Positions 9,375-20,371 of a stretch of DNA of 64,000 nt are shown in pieces. Where the stretch lies: positions 186,001-250,000 of the forward strand of contig NZ_JAGHRC010000003.1 in NCBI RefSeq assembly GCF_017743975.1. The letters run 5' to 3'. The position numbers were made by a program, and so were the translations under genes. The notes under the pieces are model-generated. The model saw only the letters and a program-made list of their open reading frames with translations. It was not told where the DNA came from and ran no database searches. Source of the DNA: Ruegeria sp. R14_0. GTDB taxonomy: Bacteria > Pseudomonadota > Alphaproteobacteria > Rhodobacterales > Rhodobacteraceae. Each line of letters starts with the position of its first letter. Within the stretch, counting starts at the first letter, position 1.

Positions 9375-9976
9375 GACACCGCCTCCTGCGCATGTTTGCG
9401 CTTAGAGATTTTCGACCGGACCACGGCCTGCATTTGCTCATCACTCAGATAGATGCGGATTTTCTTGATGTTGGCCTTCGCGCGCGGGATCAGAACCTTT
9501 TCGAACAGGTTGACCCGCTGGGTGATCGTGGCGACGGCCTTGTCGAATATCTTCACCCGCTCTTCGGCCACTTTGACGCGCAAGCGCGCCTCGATCATGT
9601 CATGCAACAGGCTCGCCGCCGCATCGACCCAGTGGGGCTTTGCCAGATAGGAGTACGGACGCACCGCGACCTCAATCCGATCCAACGCGGGCATCTTGAC
9701 GCCCACAACGTTGACCTCTTTGACCTGATAATCCTTCAGCTCGACCAACCCGTCCAGATCGACGCCCTGCTGGGCCAGCATGGGCAGCTTTTCCCCGACT
9801 TTCTGCGCCAGTTCCTGCACCTCAGTTTCAAGGCGCTGCACATCCTCTCGCGCCTTGGCGCGTTCCGCCATCAATTGCTGACGCTTGAGGTCCAGCGACG
9901 GCAGGAACCTCTCATAGCTTTTTAGCTGGGTCTGCTGGCGGGCCAGCGACGATTTATTCAGCTGCAACCGCGCCAT
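9371..9976 (-). CDS. ntpD: A/V-type ATPase central-stalk subunit D
   Basis: A 201-residue rotor-shaft protein, mostly two long antiparallel helices, with the family start MARLQLNKSSLARQ. I use ATG 9976 because AAGGA stands 5 bases before it; the ATG two codons upstream overlaps that ribosome-binding site. The gene overlaps the end of subunit B by 23 bases and the start of subunit I by 4. It links the catalytic A3B3 head to the K ring; no F subunit gene is seen next to it. Confidence 0.92.
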   Translation of the reverse strand: MARLQLNKSSLARQQTQLKSYERFLPSLDLKRQQLMAERAKAREDVQRLETEVQELAQKVGEKLPMLAQQGVDLDGLVELKDYQVKEVNVVGVKMPALDRIEVAVRPYSYLAKPHWVDAAASLLHDMIEARLRVKVAEERVKIFDKAVATITQRVNLFEKVLIPRAKANIKKIRIYLSDEQMQAVVRSKISKRKHAQEAVS

Positions 9977-11315
9977 TGGCATCCTTTGGGAAATACTTGT
10001 CGATCAGAGCCTGCTTCATCAGCAATTGTTCTGGTGCGAAACACTCGGCCAGCGTCTTCCAGCCCAGATCCAGCGCCTCTTCCAGCGGGATCGAGACGTT
10101 GATGTCCATGAACCGCGTTTTGAAGAGGTCGCCGAATTTCAACAATTGGTGATCATAGTCCGAAAGGTCGAACGCCATTGCCTGTTTCTGCGCGGCGTCG
10201 CGGCTTTCGGAATAGAACCGGATCATGGTGTTCATGATCTGACTGTGGTCCTCACGTGTGGTCTTGCCGATCACGTTCTGTTTGAGACGCGAGAGGCTGC
10301 CGAACGGGTCAATCACTCCGGAATGCAGATAAAACTGCCCCTCGGTGATGTAACCCGTGTTGTCCGGCACCGGATGGGTCACGTCGTTGCCTGGCATCGT
10401 CGTAACGGTCAGCACGGTGACCGATCCGCCCTTGGCATAGTCACAGGCTTTCTCGTACCGGCGCGCCAACTGCGAATAAAGATCGCCCATATAGCCACGC
10501 TGAGAGGGCACGCGTTCCTGGCTGATGCCAACCTCTTTCATCGCGTCGGCATAGGCGGTCATGTCGGTTAGCAGGACCAGCACGCGCTTACCCTCTTCCA
10601 CGGCAAATTTCTCCGCCACGGCCAGCGCCATGTCCGGCACCAGCAGCCGTTCGACCAGAGGGTCCATCGCCTGATTGACGAACATGACGGTGCGCGAAAA
10701 CACGCCCGCGTCCTCGAAAGACGTACGGAATGTATGGTAGTCATCAAAGATCAGCCCCAGCCCGCCAAACACCACGATATCGGCATCCGCCTGAATACCG
10801 ATCCGGCTTAGGAAAGCATTGAACGGTTCGCCCGATACCGAAAAGATTGGGATTTTTTGGCTTTCGACCAGCGTGTTGAACACGTCGATCATCGGCACAT
10901 CGGTGCGGATCATCTTGTTGGGCACGGCCCGTTCCGCCGGGTTCACGGTCGGCCCACCGATATCGACACGCGGCTCGGAAGACAGATCGGGCCCGCCATC
11001 AATGGAAACGCCTGCGCCGTCAAACACGCGCCCCAGAATGTTCTGCGAATACGGCGTCTGCATCGGGTGGCCCAGAAACGTGGCCGTCGCCTCAGTCGAA
11101 ACACCCTTGGTGCCTGAAAACACTTGCAACGTGACGACATCCCTGTCGATGAAGATCGCCTGCGCCAGCGTTTTGTGACCGTCCACGGTCTCGATCACAG
11201 CCAGATCGTTGAACCGCACCGCCGCGTCGGTTGAACCATCCAGCGGCACCCTGACCTTGATCGTATCCCCGACAATTTCAAGAACACGCGTATACTTTAA
11301 AAGACTACGGGACAT
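9954..11315 (-). CDS. ntpB: A/V-type ATPase non-catalytic subunit B
   Basis: A 453-residue B subunit. It has the ATPase fold with segments IPIFSVSGEPFNAFLSRI, VFGGLGL and LTDMTAYADAMKEVG but no Walker A P-loop, as expected for the non-catalytic partner of A. It is the first gene of the operon, with GAGGA about 8 bases before the ATG. Order in transcription is B-D-I-K-E-DUF2764-A, so A and B are at opposite ends; in the operon orders I know from other bacteria A and B are adjacent. Confidence 0.94.
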   Translation of the reverse strand: MSRSLLKYTRVLEIVGDTIKVRVPLDGSTDAAVRFNDLAVIETVDGHKTLAQAIFIDRDVVTLQVFSGTKGVSTEATATFLGHPMQTPYSQNILGRVFDGAGVSIDGGPDLSSEPRVDIGGPTVNPAERAVPNKMIRTDVPMIDVFNTLVESQKIPIFSVSGEPFNAFLSRIGIQADADIVVFGGLGLIFDDYHTFRTSFEDAGVFSRTVMFVNQAMDPLVERLLVPDMALAVAEKFAVEEGKRVLVLLTDMTAYADAMKEVGISQERVPSQRGYMGDLYSQLARRYEKACDYAKGGSVTVLTVTTMPGNDVTHPVPDNTGYITEGQFYLHSGVIDPFGSLSRLKQNVIGKTTREDHSQIMNTMIRFYSESRDAAQKQAMAFDLSDYDHQLLKFGDLFKTRFMDINVSIPLEEALDLGWKTLAECFAPEQLLMKQALIDKYFPKDANGAVAAE

Positions 11316-11403
11316 TGCTCATCCTCGGTCATTTAAGAATTTTTCAAATCGTCGCAGGAAAATCAGCAACCGTTTTCTGCAATCATAGGGTCAGCTTACA
11401 ACG

Positions 11404-11415
11404 AATTCATGAATT
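11404..11415. promoter_or_regulatory. 12-base palindrome upstream of the V-type ATPase operon
   Basis: AATTCATGAATT is a perfect palindrome 89 bases upstream of the subunit B start, inside the 203-base gap (11316-11518) that must hold the operon promoter. It could be an operator; no regulator can be assigned and chance is possible. Confidence 0.25.
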
Positions 11416-11518
11416 GGCAAATGAGGATGCGACGGACGAAAGGCCGCGCCCAAAACGTGTCAAATTATTGCCCATACAGTTGGCGCGAAAGGGTGCCACC
11501 ATTGCGGGCCAACCCAAC

Positions 11519-12910
11519 TCACCAGCCTCTGCGCCCGAACAAGGACTGCAAACGGCTTTGGCCAGCAAATGGGTCGACCGCCGCGGGCGCGGTCAGACCC
11601 GAAACGACGCGACGCACCAGCCCCCAACAGATCACAGCGAAGATGACACCGCCCAGCGCCTGCCCCAGCAGCACCCCTGGCGCGCCGGCCAGATAAGCGC
11701 CCGCAACCGCAAAGGGCCAGGTCCCAAGCGTATGGCGGCCCCAGTTAACCCACGTAGAATAAATGGGATAGCCAAGATTGTTGAAGCTGGCATTTGCCAC
11801 AAAGATCACGCCGTTGAAGAACGACGCCAGCGCCAATGGCCCGCAAAACAGATAGATCAGTGTCCGTGTCTCGCCTTGTGCCTGAAACAGATCCGCGATG
11901 GGTGCGCGCAAAACAAACAGAACGGCTGCCATCAAAACCACGTAGACCGCGGTAAACTTTACTCCGGCCAAAAAAGCGCCCCTGACGCGATCATATTGTC
12001 CGGCCCCAAAGTTCTGGCCAACGATTGGGCCAATGGCACCGGACAGAGCAAACACAACGGAAAACGCAACGGGCATCAGCCGCCCGATCACGGCCATCCC
12101 TGCCACTGCATCAGTGCCGAACTGGGCGACCTCTCGGATAACGATGGCATTGCCGACCGGCGTGGCGACGTTGGTCAGGACCGCCGGAATGGCAATCGCG
12201 CGAACCGGAGCAAGGTCATCCCGCGTTTGCGCCAAGGAAGGTTTTGCAAATCCACGGTGTACACGTATGGCGGGCCGGACTGCCGCGATCAGCATACATA
12301 TGCGCGCAATTACCGAGGCTATCGCCGCACCGTCCAACCCAAGGCCCACGGCAAAGATCAGGATCGGGTCCAGAATTGCATTCGCCAACCCGCCATAAAT
12401 CGTTGCCTGCATGGACCTGCGCGCATCACCATACGCCCGCAGAACGGCCATGCCGGTCATCGCCACAGCCATGACCCACATGGTTGGCAGAATGATGGTC
12501 ACGTATCGCACCGCCAGTTCCAGAACCTCGCCCTGGGCCCCCAGAAGGGACAGGCAAAATTTGAGGTTGGCCATGACGAGGGCCGATATGACCAAACCAA
12601 TGAGGATACCCAGAAGGGCTACGCTGGTTCCGAATTGCCGCGCTTTTTCCGGCCGCCCGGCCCCCAACTCGCGGGCCACCAACGCGCCCGCTGCGATCGA
12701 AAGGCCTACGTTGATCGCGTTGGTGAAGAACAGCAGCGTTCCGGCGTAACCGACTGCCGCCGCCAGCGCGTCATTGCCCAACATCGAGATAAAGACCATA
12801 TCCACAAAGTCGACGGCAAAAATCGCCATCAGGCCGATACTTGTTGTCAGCGACATGCGGGTCACATGCCGCATCAGGCTACCGGTCAGAAAGACGGCCT
12901 GATGTGTCAT
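11519..12910 (-). CDS. MATE-family multidrug/sodium antiporter
   Basis: A 463-residue polytopic membrane protein with about 12 hydrophobic segments and the two-fold repeated MATE (MatE) arrangement. Visible segments are FAVDFVDMVFISMLGN, GALVARELGAGRPEKA, and in the second half VGNAIVIREVAQFGTDAVAG and PIVGQNFGAGQYDRV. These export cationic compounds using H+ or Na+. I start at ATG 12910 (MTHQAVFLTG); the frame extends 21 codons further but without family similarity. It lies 203 bases upstream of the V-type ATPase operon on the same strand, and divergently from the GMC gene. Confidence 0.9.
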   Translation of the reverse strand: MTHQAVFLTGSLMRHVTRMSLTTSIGLMAIFAVDFVDMVFISMLGNDALAAAVGYAGTLLFFTNAINVGLSIAAGALVARELGAGRPEKARQFGTSVALLGILIGLVISALVMANLKFCLSLLGAQGEVLELAVRYVTIILPTMWVMAVAMTGMAVLRAYGDARRSMQATIYGGLANAILDPILIFAVGLGLDGAAIASVIARICMLIAAVRPAIRVHRGFAKPSLAQTRDDLAPVRAIAIPAVLTNVATPVGNAIVIREVAQFGTDAVAGMAVIGRLMPVAFSVVFALSGAIGPIVGQNFGAGQYDRVRGAFLAGVKFTAVYVVLMAAVLFVLRAPIADLFQAQGETRTLIYLFCGPLALASFFNGVIFVANASFNNLGYPIYSTWVNWGRHTLGTWPFAVAGAYLAGAPGVLLGQALGGVIFAVICWGLVRRVVSGLTAPAAVDPFAGQSRLQSLFGRRGW

Positions 12911-13014
12911 TGGCGGGTTCCAGTGTTTTTCATGGCCAATCTGCCTGCCAAGTGGCCCGGACAGCAAGGGCAAAGATGCGTGTCTTGGATTTACCTATAA
13001 CCCGCCGCGAAACC

Positions 13015-13059
13015 TCATGTTCATGTCGTGCTGTTGAGTTGCGCGCCGTCATGTTCATG
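13015..13059. repeat. Direct repeat TCATGTTCATG in the MATE/GMC divergent promoter region
   Basis: The 11-mer TCATGTTCATG occurs at 13015-13025 and again at 13049-13059, 34 bases apart (about three helical turns). Both lie between the divergent starts at 12910 and 13135. Each copy is itself a repeat of TCATG. It may be a regulator binding site. Confidence 0.35.
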
Positions 13060-13134
13060 CCATAGTGTGATGGCTTGTTACGGTTGCTGTTCCTCAGCCT
13101 TTTGTTTGAAGAGTAAAAAGGTCATCCTGTTGCC

Positions 13135-14547
13135 ATGCGGCGCGTATCCCTAGATCAGGCCAGCTCACGCGAATGGGACGTCATCATTGCGGGATCCAGT
13201 TTTTCCGCGATGTTCTTTGGCCATGGGCTGCCACCAGACCTGAACGTCTTATTTGTCGAAAAAGGTGTCGAGTACACCCACGCAGACCAGATTGAAAATG
13301 GCTGGGCCGTGCGCGAGACGTTCAACCAGCGCAACAGTTCTGGGCTGAAAAAGAACTGGGTTGCTTTCACCTTGTTCGGTGGCAATTCGAATTATTGGTG
13401 GGGCAATGTTCCCCGGTTCCATCCTGATGATTTCTCGCTGAACAGCAAGTTTGGCGTCGGTATGGACTGGCCGATCACCTATCAAGACCTTGAACCTTTT
13501 TGGGAGCGGGTCGAGGACATCATCGAAGTTGCCGGTGGCGAGAATGATCATATCCTCCCCCGCCGCACACCGTTCCCCTACCCTCCACACACACCGTCCC
13601 GTGCGGATGTCGCGCTGCGCGCGTCTTCGCCGCTGTGGGTTCCTGTCTCAAGTGCCACATCCAACGGCGGTTCGCGCCCGACCTGTTGCGTCAACGGCGT
13701 GTGCAGAATTTGCCCGATCGACGCGAAATTCACCGTTTTGAACGGGTTAGAGAAGCTTACCCACCCCGTTGCACACTACCTGTTCGACGCCGAGGTTCGG
13801 ACCGTGGACATCGAGGGCGGTCGCGCAACCGGGGTCAGTGTCAAAACCGCGGACGGTGCCGATGCACGCCTGCGCGGCAATACCGTCGCTTTGGGCACCA
13901 ACGGGATTTTCAATGCAGCCATCCTGCAACGCTCAGGCGTGCGCAACGAGGCGCTGGGCAAATACCTACACGAGCAAGCGGTCATCAACGTCTACGCCGA
14001 CACCGCAAACATCAAAGGGTTCTTTGGCGGCACCTCGGAAACCGGACATGGCTATCATTTCTATCACGATATTGACCGAAGCACGGCGGCAGCAGCACTG
14101 ATCGAGACGGTGAATGCCCCGGCCTCTGTCCGGCGCGAGCGCGGGAAATGGGCAAATCGCATCCACATGCGGATCGCTGTCGAGGATTTGCCCCGTGCCG
14201 AGAACCGCGTGTTTCTGGAAGAGGACGAGCCTGTGATCGAATGGACCGGCTATTCGGATTACGCAAAGCGTGGCGTTGAACGGGCAAAAACGGGCCTTCC
14301 TGATGTTATTCCGGACACGATTGAGCATCTTGAAGTCTCGGACATTCTGCCCTCGGACGCGCATATTCAGGGCACACACCGAATGGGCCTGTCCGCCGAC
14401 GACTCGGTCGTGGATGACCGGCTGCGTCTGCATTCGGCATCCAATGTATTTGTGCTTGGCTCTGGTGCGTTTCCAACCTGCTCTCCGGCAAATCCATCTC
14501 TGACGCTTTCGGCACTGGCGTTGCGCGCATCGGAGGCCGTCGGATGA
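13135..14547 (+). CDS. GMC-family oxidoreductase (FAD)
   Basis: A 470-residue flavoprotein of the glucose-methanol-choline family. The N-terminal FAD-binding strand is WDVIIAGSSFSAM. The cysteine-rich insert CCVNGVCRICPIDAKFT near residue 185 is typical of bacterial membrane-associated GMC dehydrogenases. The second GMC signature is seen as GTNGIFNAAILQRSGV, and the C-terminal active-site region as IQGTHRMG and ANPSLTLSALALR. There is no signal peptide; the next gene, overlapping by 4 bases, has a twin-arginine-like leader and may be its exported partner. The substrate (an alcohol or sugar) is unknown. Confidence 0.88.
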   Translation: MRRVSLDQASSREWDVIIAGSSFSAMFFGHGLPPDLNVLFVEKGVEYTHADQIENGWAVRETFNQRNSSGLKKNWVAFTLFGGNSNYWWGNVPRFHPDDFSLNSKFGVGMDWPITYQDLEPFWERVEDIIEVAGGENDHILPRRTPFPYPPHTPSRADVALRASSPLWVPVSSATSNGGSRPTCCVNGVCRICPIDAKFTVLNGLEKLTHPVAHYLFDAEVRTVDIEGGRATGVSVKTADGADARLRGNTVALGTNGIFNAAILQRSGVRNEALGKYLHEQAVINVYADTANIKGFFGGTSETGHGYHFYHDIDRSTAAAALIETVNAPASVRRERGKWANRIHMRIAVEDLPRAENRVFLEEDEPVIEWTGYSDYAKRGVERAKTGLPDVIPDTIEHLEVSDILPSDAHIQGTHRMGLSADDSVVDDRLRLHSASNVFVLGSGAFPTCSPANPSLTLSALALRASEAVG

Positions 14548-14975
14548 AGCTGTCGCGCCGCAAAGTAATGGCCTTAGGGGTCGGGGCGGTTGGTGCCGGT
14601 CTCGCCTACCGAGGGCTGAAAGGACATGGCATCGCCGGCCATGCCCTGGACATCATCCGCGATGTCTATGGCCCCGACATCGCAGCCGATCCGGCGGCGT
14701 TGGAATTTGCCCAAGCCTATGAATCGTTTGTTCTGGCGAAGGGCGTACAGGGCCGTATGTTGGATATGGGCTATTGGGCCGGTCTTCAGACCCTACCGTA
14801 TGTCAGCGACACACTCAGTCGGATCAATGACAGCGTGATCGACAAATTCGCGACATCGACAAATGTGATCCTTGCCACGGAACAAAGTGTCCCGCTTGAG
14901 TTTGTCGCCCTGTTCGACCCCTACGAAAACAGCTGCCAGAACCAATTGGGCGCGCTGGCCTACTCTGTCGCCTAG
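14544..14975 (+). CDS. Small Tat-signal protein, probable partner of the GMC oxidoreductase
   Basis: A 143-residue protein starting MKLSRRKVMALGVGAVGAGLAY. This is a twin-arginine-type leader (SRRKVMALG) followed by a hydrophobic stretch. The rest is helical and not confidently assigned to a family. The 4-base overlap with the GMC gene suggests coupled translation. By analogy with gluconate/sorbitol dehydrogenases, where a small Tat-exported subunit carries the flavoprotein across the membrane, it may be the small subunit; that role is inference. Confidence 0.7.
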   Translation: MKLSRRKVMALGVGAVGAGLAYRGLKGHGIAGHALDIIRDVYGPDIAADPAALEFAQAYESFVLAKGVQGRMLDMGYWAGLQTLPYVSDTLSRINDSVIDKFATSTNVILATEQSVPLEFVALFDPYENSCQNQLGALAYSVA

Positions 14976-15100
14976 CGAAGCTGCGCAGACGAGCGCTGTA
15001 CTGACAAAAAAATCTGTACAAAATCCCACGCTAATACATTATAAGAAATGAATATACTAAAGTTGATATATACAACGACCGAACGTCTGGGGAGGGTTCA

Positions 15101-17023
<1,923 letters not shown>

Positions 17024-17056
17024 TAGAACGGCAAATTCTGGAAGTTCGGACTATAC

Positions 17057-17887
17057 ATGCGATTTTATAAAGAGCCGCTGTTCCATTTCATACTAATGGG
17101 CATTGCGATCTTCTGTTGGTTTGCTTGGGTCTCGCCTGCCGAAGATGTGGTCGAAGACCCTGATACGATCACCATCGACGACAATGATGTCGCCCTTTTG
17201 AAAACGCGTTTCGAAGCTAGCTGGAACCGCCCGCCTACAGACAGTGAGCTGCAATCCCTTATCGCCGCAACGGTACGAGAGGAGGTCTTGGTGCGCGAAG
17301 CACGCAAGCTGGGTCTGGATCAGGGGGATCAGGTCATTCGCGCCAGGCTGTCGCAAAAGATGGACTTTCTTACCGAGGCGATCGCCGCATCGGTCGAACC
17401 TGAACCCGAAGTTCTGCAAGCCTTTCTGGAGGAGAACACAGATCGGTTCACCACCCAGCCGAAGATCGCGTTCGATCAGGTCTATCTGGGAGAAAGCGTC
17501 GGGTTGGACGCTGTCGAAAGCGCAATCGCGGCTGCAAACGCAACCCAAAACTGGAGCGATATCGGCTGGACAACGTTGTTGCCAAAATCCATGCCTCTGA
17601 CCACTTTGCGCGTGGTCGATTCCAGTTTTGGCGTGGGCTTCGCCGCAGCCCTGAACGACGCGGAAACGGGCAGTTGGACCGGTCCGGTCCGCTCTGCTTA
17701 TGGCGTCCACATCGTGCGCGTGACCGACAAACGCCCCCCCGAACTGCCTGAACTGGACGACATCCGTGAAACTGTGCTGTTGGAATGGCGGCGCGCAACG
17801 TCGGATGAGTTGGCGCAAGCGCAGTACGAAAGCCTGGCGTCGCGCTATCGGGTCGAAACACCTCAGGTCGAGGTGACGCCGGAATGA
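17057..17887 (+). CDS. Membrane-anchored parvulin-type peptidyl-prolyl isomerase
   Basis: A 276-residue protein with one N-terminal membrane helix (FHFILMGIAIFCWFAWV). It continues with a SurA-like N-domain, and a rotamase/parvulin domain near residues 130-235 (PKIAFDQVYLG... TGSWTGPVRSAYGVHIVRVTDKRPPE). It should fold or hold exported proteins at the outer face of the cytoplasmic membrane. It sits 33 bases after the DUF3604 gene and overlaps the next gene by 4 bases, so it may be a dedicated chaperone for its neighbours. Confidence 0.85.
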   Translation: MRFYKEPLFHFILMGIAIFCWFAWVSPAEDVVEDPDTITIDDNDVALLKTRFEASWNRPPTDSELQSLIAATVREEVLVREARKLGLDQGDQVIRARLSQKMDFLTEAIAASVEPEPEVLQAFLEENTDRFTTQPKIAFDQVYLGESVGLDAVESAIAAANATQNWSDIGWTTLLPKSMPLTTLRVVDSSFGVGFAAALNDAETGSWTGPVRSAYGVHIVRVTDKRPPELPELDDIRETVLLEWRRATSDELAQAQYESLASRYRVETPQVEVTPE

Positions 17888-18885
17888 GGCATTTGCTGTG
17901 TCTGCCGCTGGCTCTCTGGCTGCTTCTCGCCGCGCAGACGAGCCACGCCCATGCGCTTGACCCCGGCTATCTTGACCTGCGGCAATTGGCGACCAACACG
18001 TGGCAGGTTCTATGGCGCAAGCCTGATGTGAACGGCCAACCGATGGACATCGACGCCGTCCTGCCCAGCCAATGCTCTGAGCCCCGCGGGCCCGAGCCGC
18101 GCTCCGATGGTTCCGCGTGGATTGCGACATGGGTCGTCGATTGTACTGGCGGTCTTGCGAGCCAGATCATCACCATTGAGGGGTTGGAACGGCAACGTAA
18201 CGACGTGCTGCTGCGCGTTCAGCCACTGTCATCCTCACCGGCGACCTTTCGATTCACTCCGGATGCGCCCTCCTTGACCATTCCTGAACGGCCCACAACC
18301 TGGTCGGTTCTTGGCAGCTATTTTCAACTGGGTTTTGAACACATCCTTGAAGGCTGGGATCACCTTCTGTTCGTCTTTGCCCTGTTCGTACTGGTGCGCG
18401 ACCCATGGCGATTGGTTGGGGCGGTAACGGCGTTTACCGTCGCGCATTCCATCACTCTGGCGCTGGCAACGCTGGGGGTACTGCATGTGCCTGGCCCGCC
18501 GGTTGAAGCCGTCATCGCCCTGTCGATCGTGTTTCTTGCGCTCGAGATACTCAACCACAAAGACGGCACCCTGCGCCTGTCCGAGAAATACCCATGGATC
18601 GTCTGTTTCTGCTTCGGGCTGTTGCACGGTTTGGGGTTTGCCGGCGCACTTGCCGAGATCGGCGTGCCCTCGGACGACCTTTTTGCCGCTTTGCTGGCTT
18701 TCAATCTCGGCGTCGAAGCGGGACAGCTGTTGTTCATCGGCGCATTGTCGGCCGTGATCCTGGCGTGGCGCTTTGTCCTGCCCACCGTTTCAAAGGCGAT
18801 CGCCCCGGCTGTGATCCCGGTAACCGGATATGCCATCGGCTGCGTTTCGATGTACTGGCTGGTGGAGCGTGTCAGCGGTTTCTAA
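17884..18885 (+). CDS. HupE/UreJ-like membrane protein
   Basis: A 333-residue protein with a signal peptide (ending SHAHA), an exported domain of about 130 residues, then about seven membrane helices. The HupE/UreJ_2 motifs GFEHILEGWDHLLFVFAL, AFTVAHSITL and FGLLHGLGFAGAL carry the conserved His and Asp residues, and FNLGVEAGQL follows. Relatives are linked to metal (nickel/cobalt) import, but many members of this subfamily are unassigned. It is translationally coupled (ATGA) to the parvulin. A second, partial member is at the end of the window. Confidence 0.87.
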   Translation: MRHLLCLPLALWLLLAAQTSHAHALDPGYLDLRQLATNTWQVLWRKPDVNGQPMDIDAVLPSQCSEPRGPEPRSDGSAWIATWVVDCTGGLASQIITIEGLERQRNDVLLRVQPLSSSPATFRFTPDAPSLTIPERPTTWSVLGSYFQLGFEHILEGWDHLLFVFALFVLVRDPWRLVGAVTAFTVAHSITLALATLGVLHVPGPPVEAVIALSIVFLALEILNHKDGTLRLSEKYPWIVCFCFGLLHGLGFAGALAEIGVPSDDLFAALLAFNLGVEAGQLLFIGALSAVILAWRFVLPTVSKAIAPAVIPVTGYAIGCVSMYWLVERVSGF

Positions 18886-19003
18886 CCGAAGCACGACCAG
18901 GCCCGAACGCAACGGAACGGTGGTAACCCGTGGCCGAACACTCTTTACTCAACCCCAAGTGAAACCTGAGGAGGAGACCGGCGCGGCCGGTTCGGGTAAC
19001 TGA

Positions 19004-20341
19004 GTGATCGTCAAAGCACTAAAGATCGTCGCAGCCACGCTGGTTGTGGGTGTCATTGCAATCGTGGGCTATCTGCTGATCGCCCCACCTGACTTGCTGA
19101 AGGTTGGAACGAACTATTCGGCCAAGATGGTCTGTTCCAATGTCTTTATCGCGGGCCGTGACCCGGACGAGGTTTTGAAGGTCGACGTGCAGGCACCGGG
19201 TCACCCCCTGCTCCGCCAGATTTCAATCGACGTGGACCGGGACCAGCAGGTGGTAACGGCGCGCATCTTCCGGTTCTTCGCGCCCGCCACCTCGCAATTC
19301 CGCGACGGCTTGGGCTGTGCCAATGTCCATGACGCAACGCTTAGCGATGCATCCATTGCAGCGCTGCCGCCTTTGTCCGACGCGCTCTGGCCCGCAGGAA
19401 ACAACGTCGCTGTCTCTCAAAACCCAGAGGTCGCCCGAATTCTGTCGGACCAAACGCTTCTTGGCGAAGGTTACCGGGCCGTTGTCGTCGTGAAGGACGG
19501 GCGCATCGTTGGCGAAACATATGCCGAAGGGTTCGATGAAAACACCCCGCTGCTGGGGTGGTCGATGACCAAAACCGTGACTGCGGGTCTGATCGGTACG
19601 CTGATCCAATCCGGCCAAATGTCACTGGAGGATACACTGACGGCCAGCTACCCCTATTGGGCAGAAGACGCGCGCGCGGACATCACGATCGCGGACATGC
19701 TGGCCATGGCCAGTGGCCTGCAGTGGAATGAAGGCTATGGCGACGTCTCGGACGTGACCAGAATGCTATTTCTCACCGACGACATGGCAGAGTTCGCCGC
19801 CGACCAACCGGCAGCCAGCGAGATCGGAACCGATTTCAACTATTCATCCGGAACAACCACCGTCCTGTCGCGTGTCTGGCAGGACAAGCTGGGCGATGGT
19901 AACCTGACATACCCGCAAGACGCGTTGTTCGAACCGCTGGGAATGACATCCGTCGTACTTGAAACCGACGCAAAAGACAGCTTTGTCGGGTCCAGTTACA
20001 TGTACGCCACCGCGCGGGATTGGGCGCGTTTTGGGCAACTGCTGTTGCAGCAGGGCGAATGGAATGGGCAGCAAATCCTGCCCAAAGGCTTTACGGATTG
20101 GATGTTCGAACCTGTCGCCGTATCGGATGGAATGTACGCCAAGGGGCATCTGTGGCTGGAATCTCCGGGGGGCTTGCCGCCCTACGAGGATGCCATCTGG
20201 TTGCAAGGCCATGACGGGCAGTTTATCGGCGTCTTCCCCTCGGAAAACATGGTCGTGGTTCGACTAGGCCTGACCCCGTCGCGGCAGGGGTACTCCTCGT
20301 TGCCGCTGGCCAAGGAACTGATTGCGGCGTTCCGGAACTGA
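19004..20341 (+). CDS. Beta-lactamase-fold serine hydrolase (class C / esterase type)
   Basis: A 445-residue protein with an N-terminal membrane helix or uncleaved signal (residues 5-27). The serine beta-lactamase/DD-peptidase fold shows the nucleophile motif S187-M-T-K190, the second motif Y280-S-S and a late HDG near residue 404 in place of KTG. This pattern fits esterases and amide hydrolases related to class C beta-lactamases, such as 6-aminohexanoate-dimer hydrolase, rather than true beta-lactamases. The start is a GTG directly after an in-frame stop; no strong Shine-Dalgarno is adjacent (GGAGGAG lies about 28 bases away), so expression may be low. Confidence 0.83.
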   Translation: MIVKALKIVAATLVVGVIAIVGYLLIAPPDLLKVGTNYSAKMVCSNVFIAGRDPDEVLKVDVQAPGHPLLRQISIDVDRDQQVVTARIFRFFAPATSQFRDGLGCANVHDATLSDASIAALPPLSDALWPAGNNVAVSQNPEVARILSDQTLLGEGYRAVVVVKDGRIVGETYAEGFDENTPLLGWSMTKTVTAGLIGTLIQSGQMSLEDTLTASYPYWAEDARADITIADMLAMASGLQWNEGYGDVSDVTRMLFLTDDMAEFAADQPAASEIGTDFNYSSGTTTVLSRVWQDKLGDGNLTYPQDALFEPLGMTSVVLETDAKDSFVGSSYMYATARDWARFGQLLLQQGEWNGQQILPKGFTDWMFEPVAVSDGMYAKGHLWLESPGGLPPYEDAIWLQGHDGQFIGVFPSENMVVVRLGLTPSRQGYSSLPLAKELIAAFRN

Positions 20342-20345
20342 TGTG

Positions 20346-20370
20346 AAAGGCCCGCGCGCCGGGCCTTTTT
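20346..20370. terminator. Bidirectional intrinsic terminator
   Basis: AAA, stem GGCCCG, loop CGCGC, stem CGGGCC, then TTTTT lies between two convergent genes (stops at 20341 and 20372). The flanking A and T runs let it work in both directions. Confidence 0.88.
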
Positions 20371-20371
20371 G

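Noticed and set aside
11315-13000. Long plus-strand open frame of 561 codons
   Set aside because: It is antisense to the MATE gene across its whole length, is His/Arg/Gln-rich with no family pattern, and the minus-strand protein has clear membrane helices and MATE motifs.
19004-20341. Antibiotic-resistance beta-lactamase
   Set aside because: The fold is related, but the third motif (KTG) is replaced by HDG and the second is YSS, which points to an esterase or amidase of the same superfamily.
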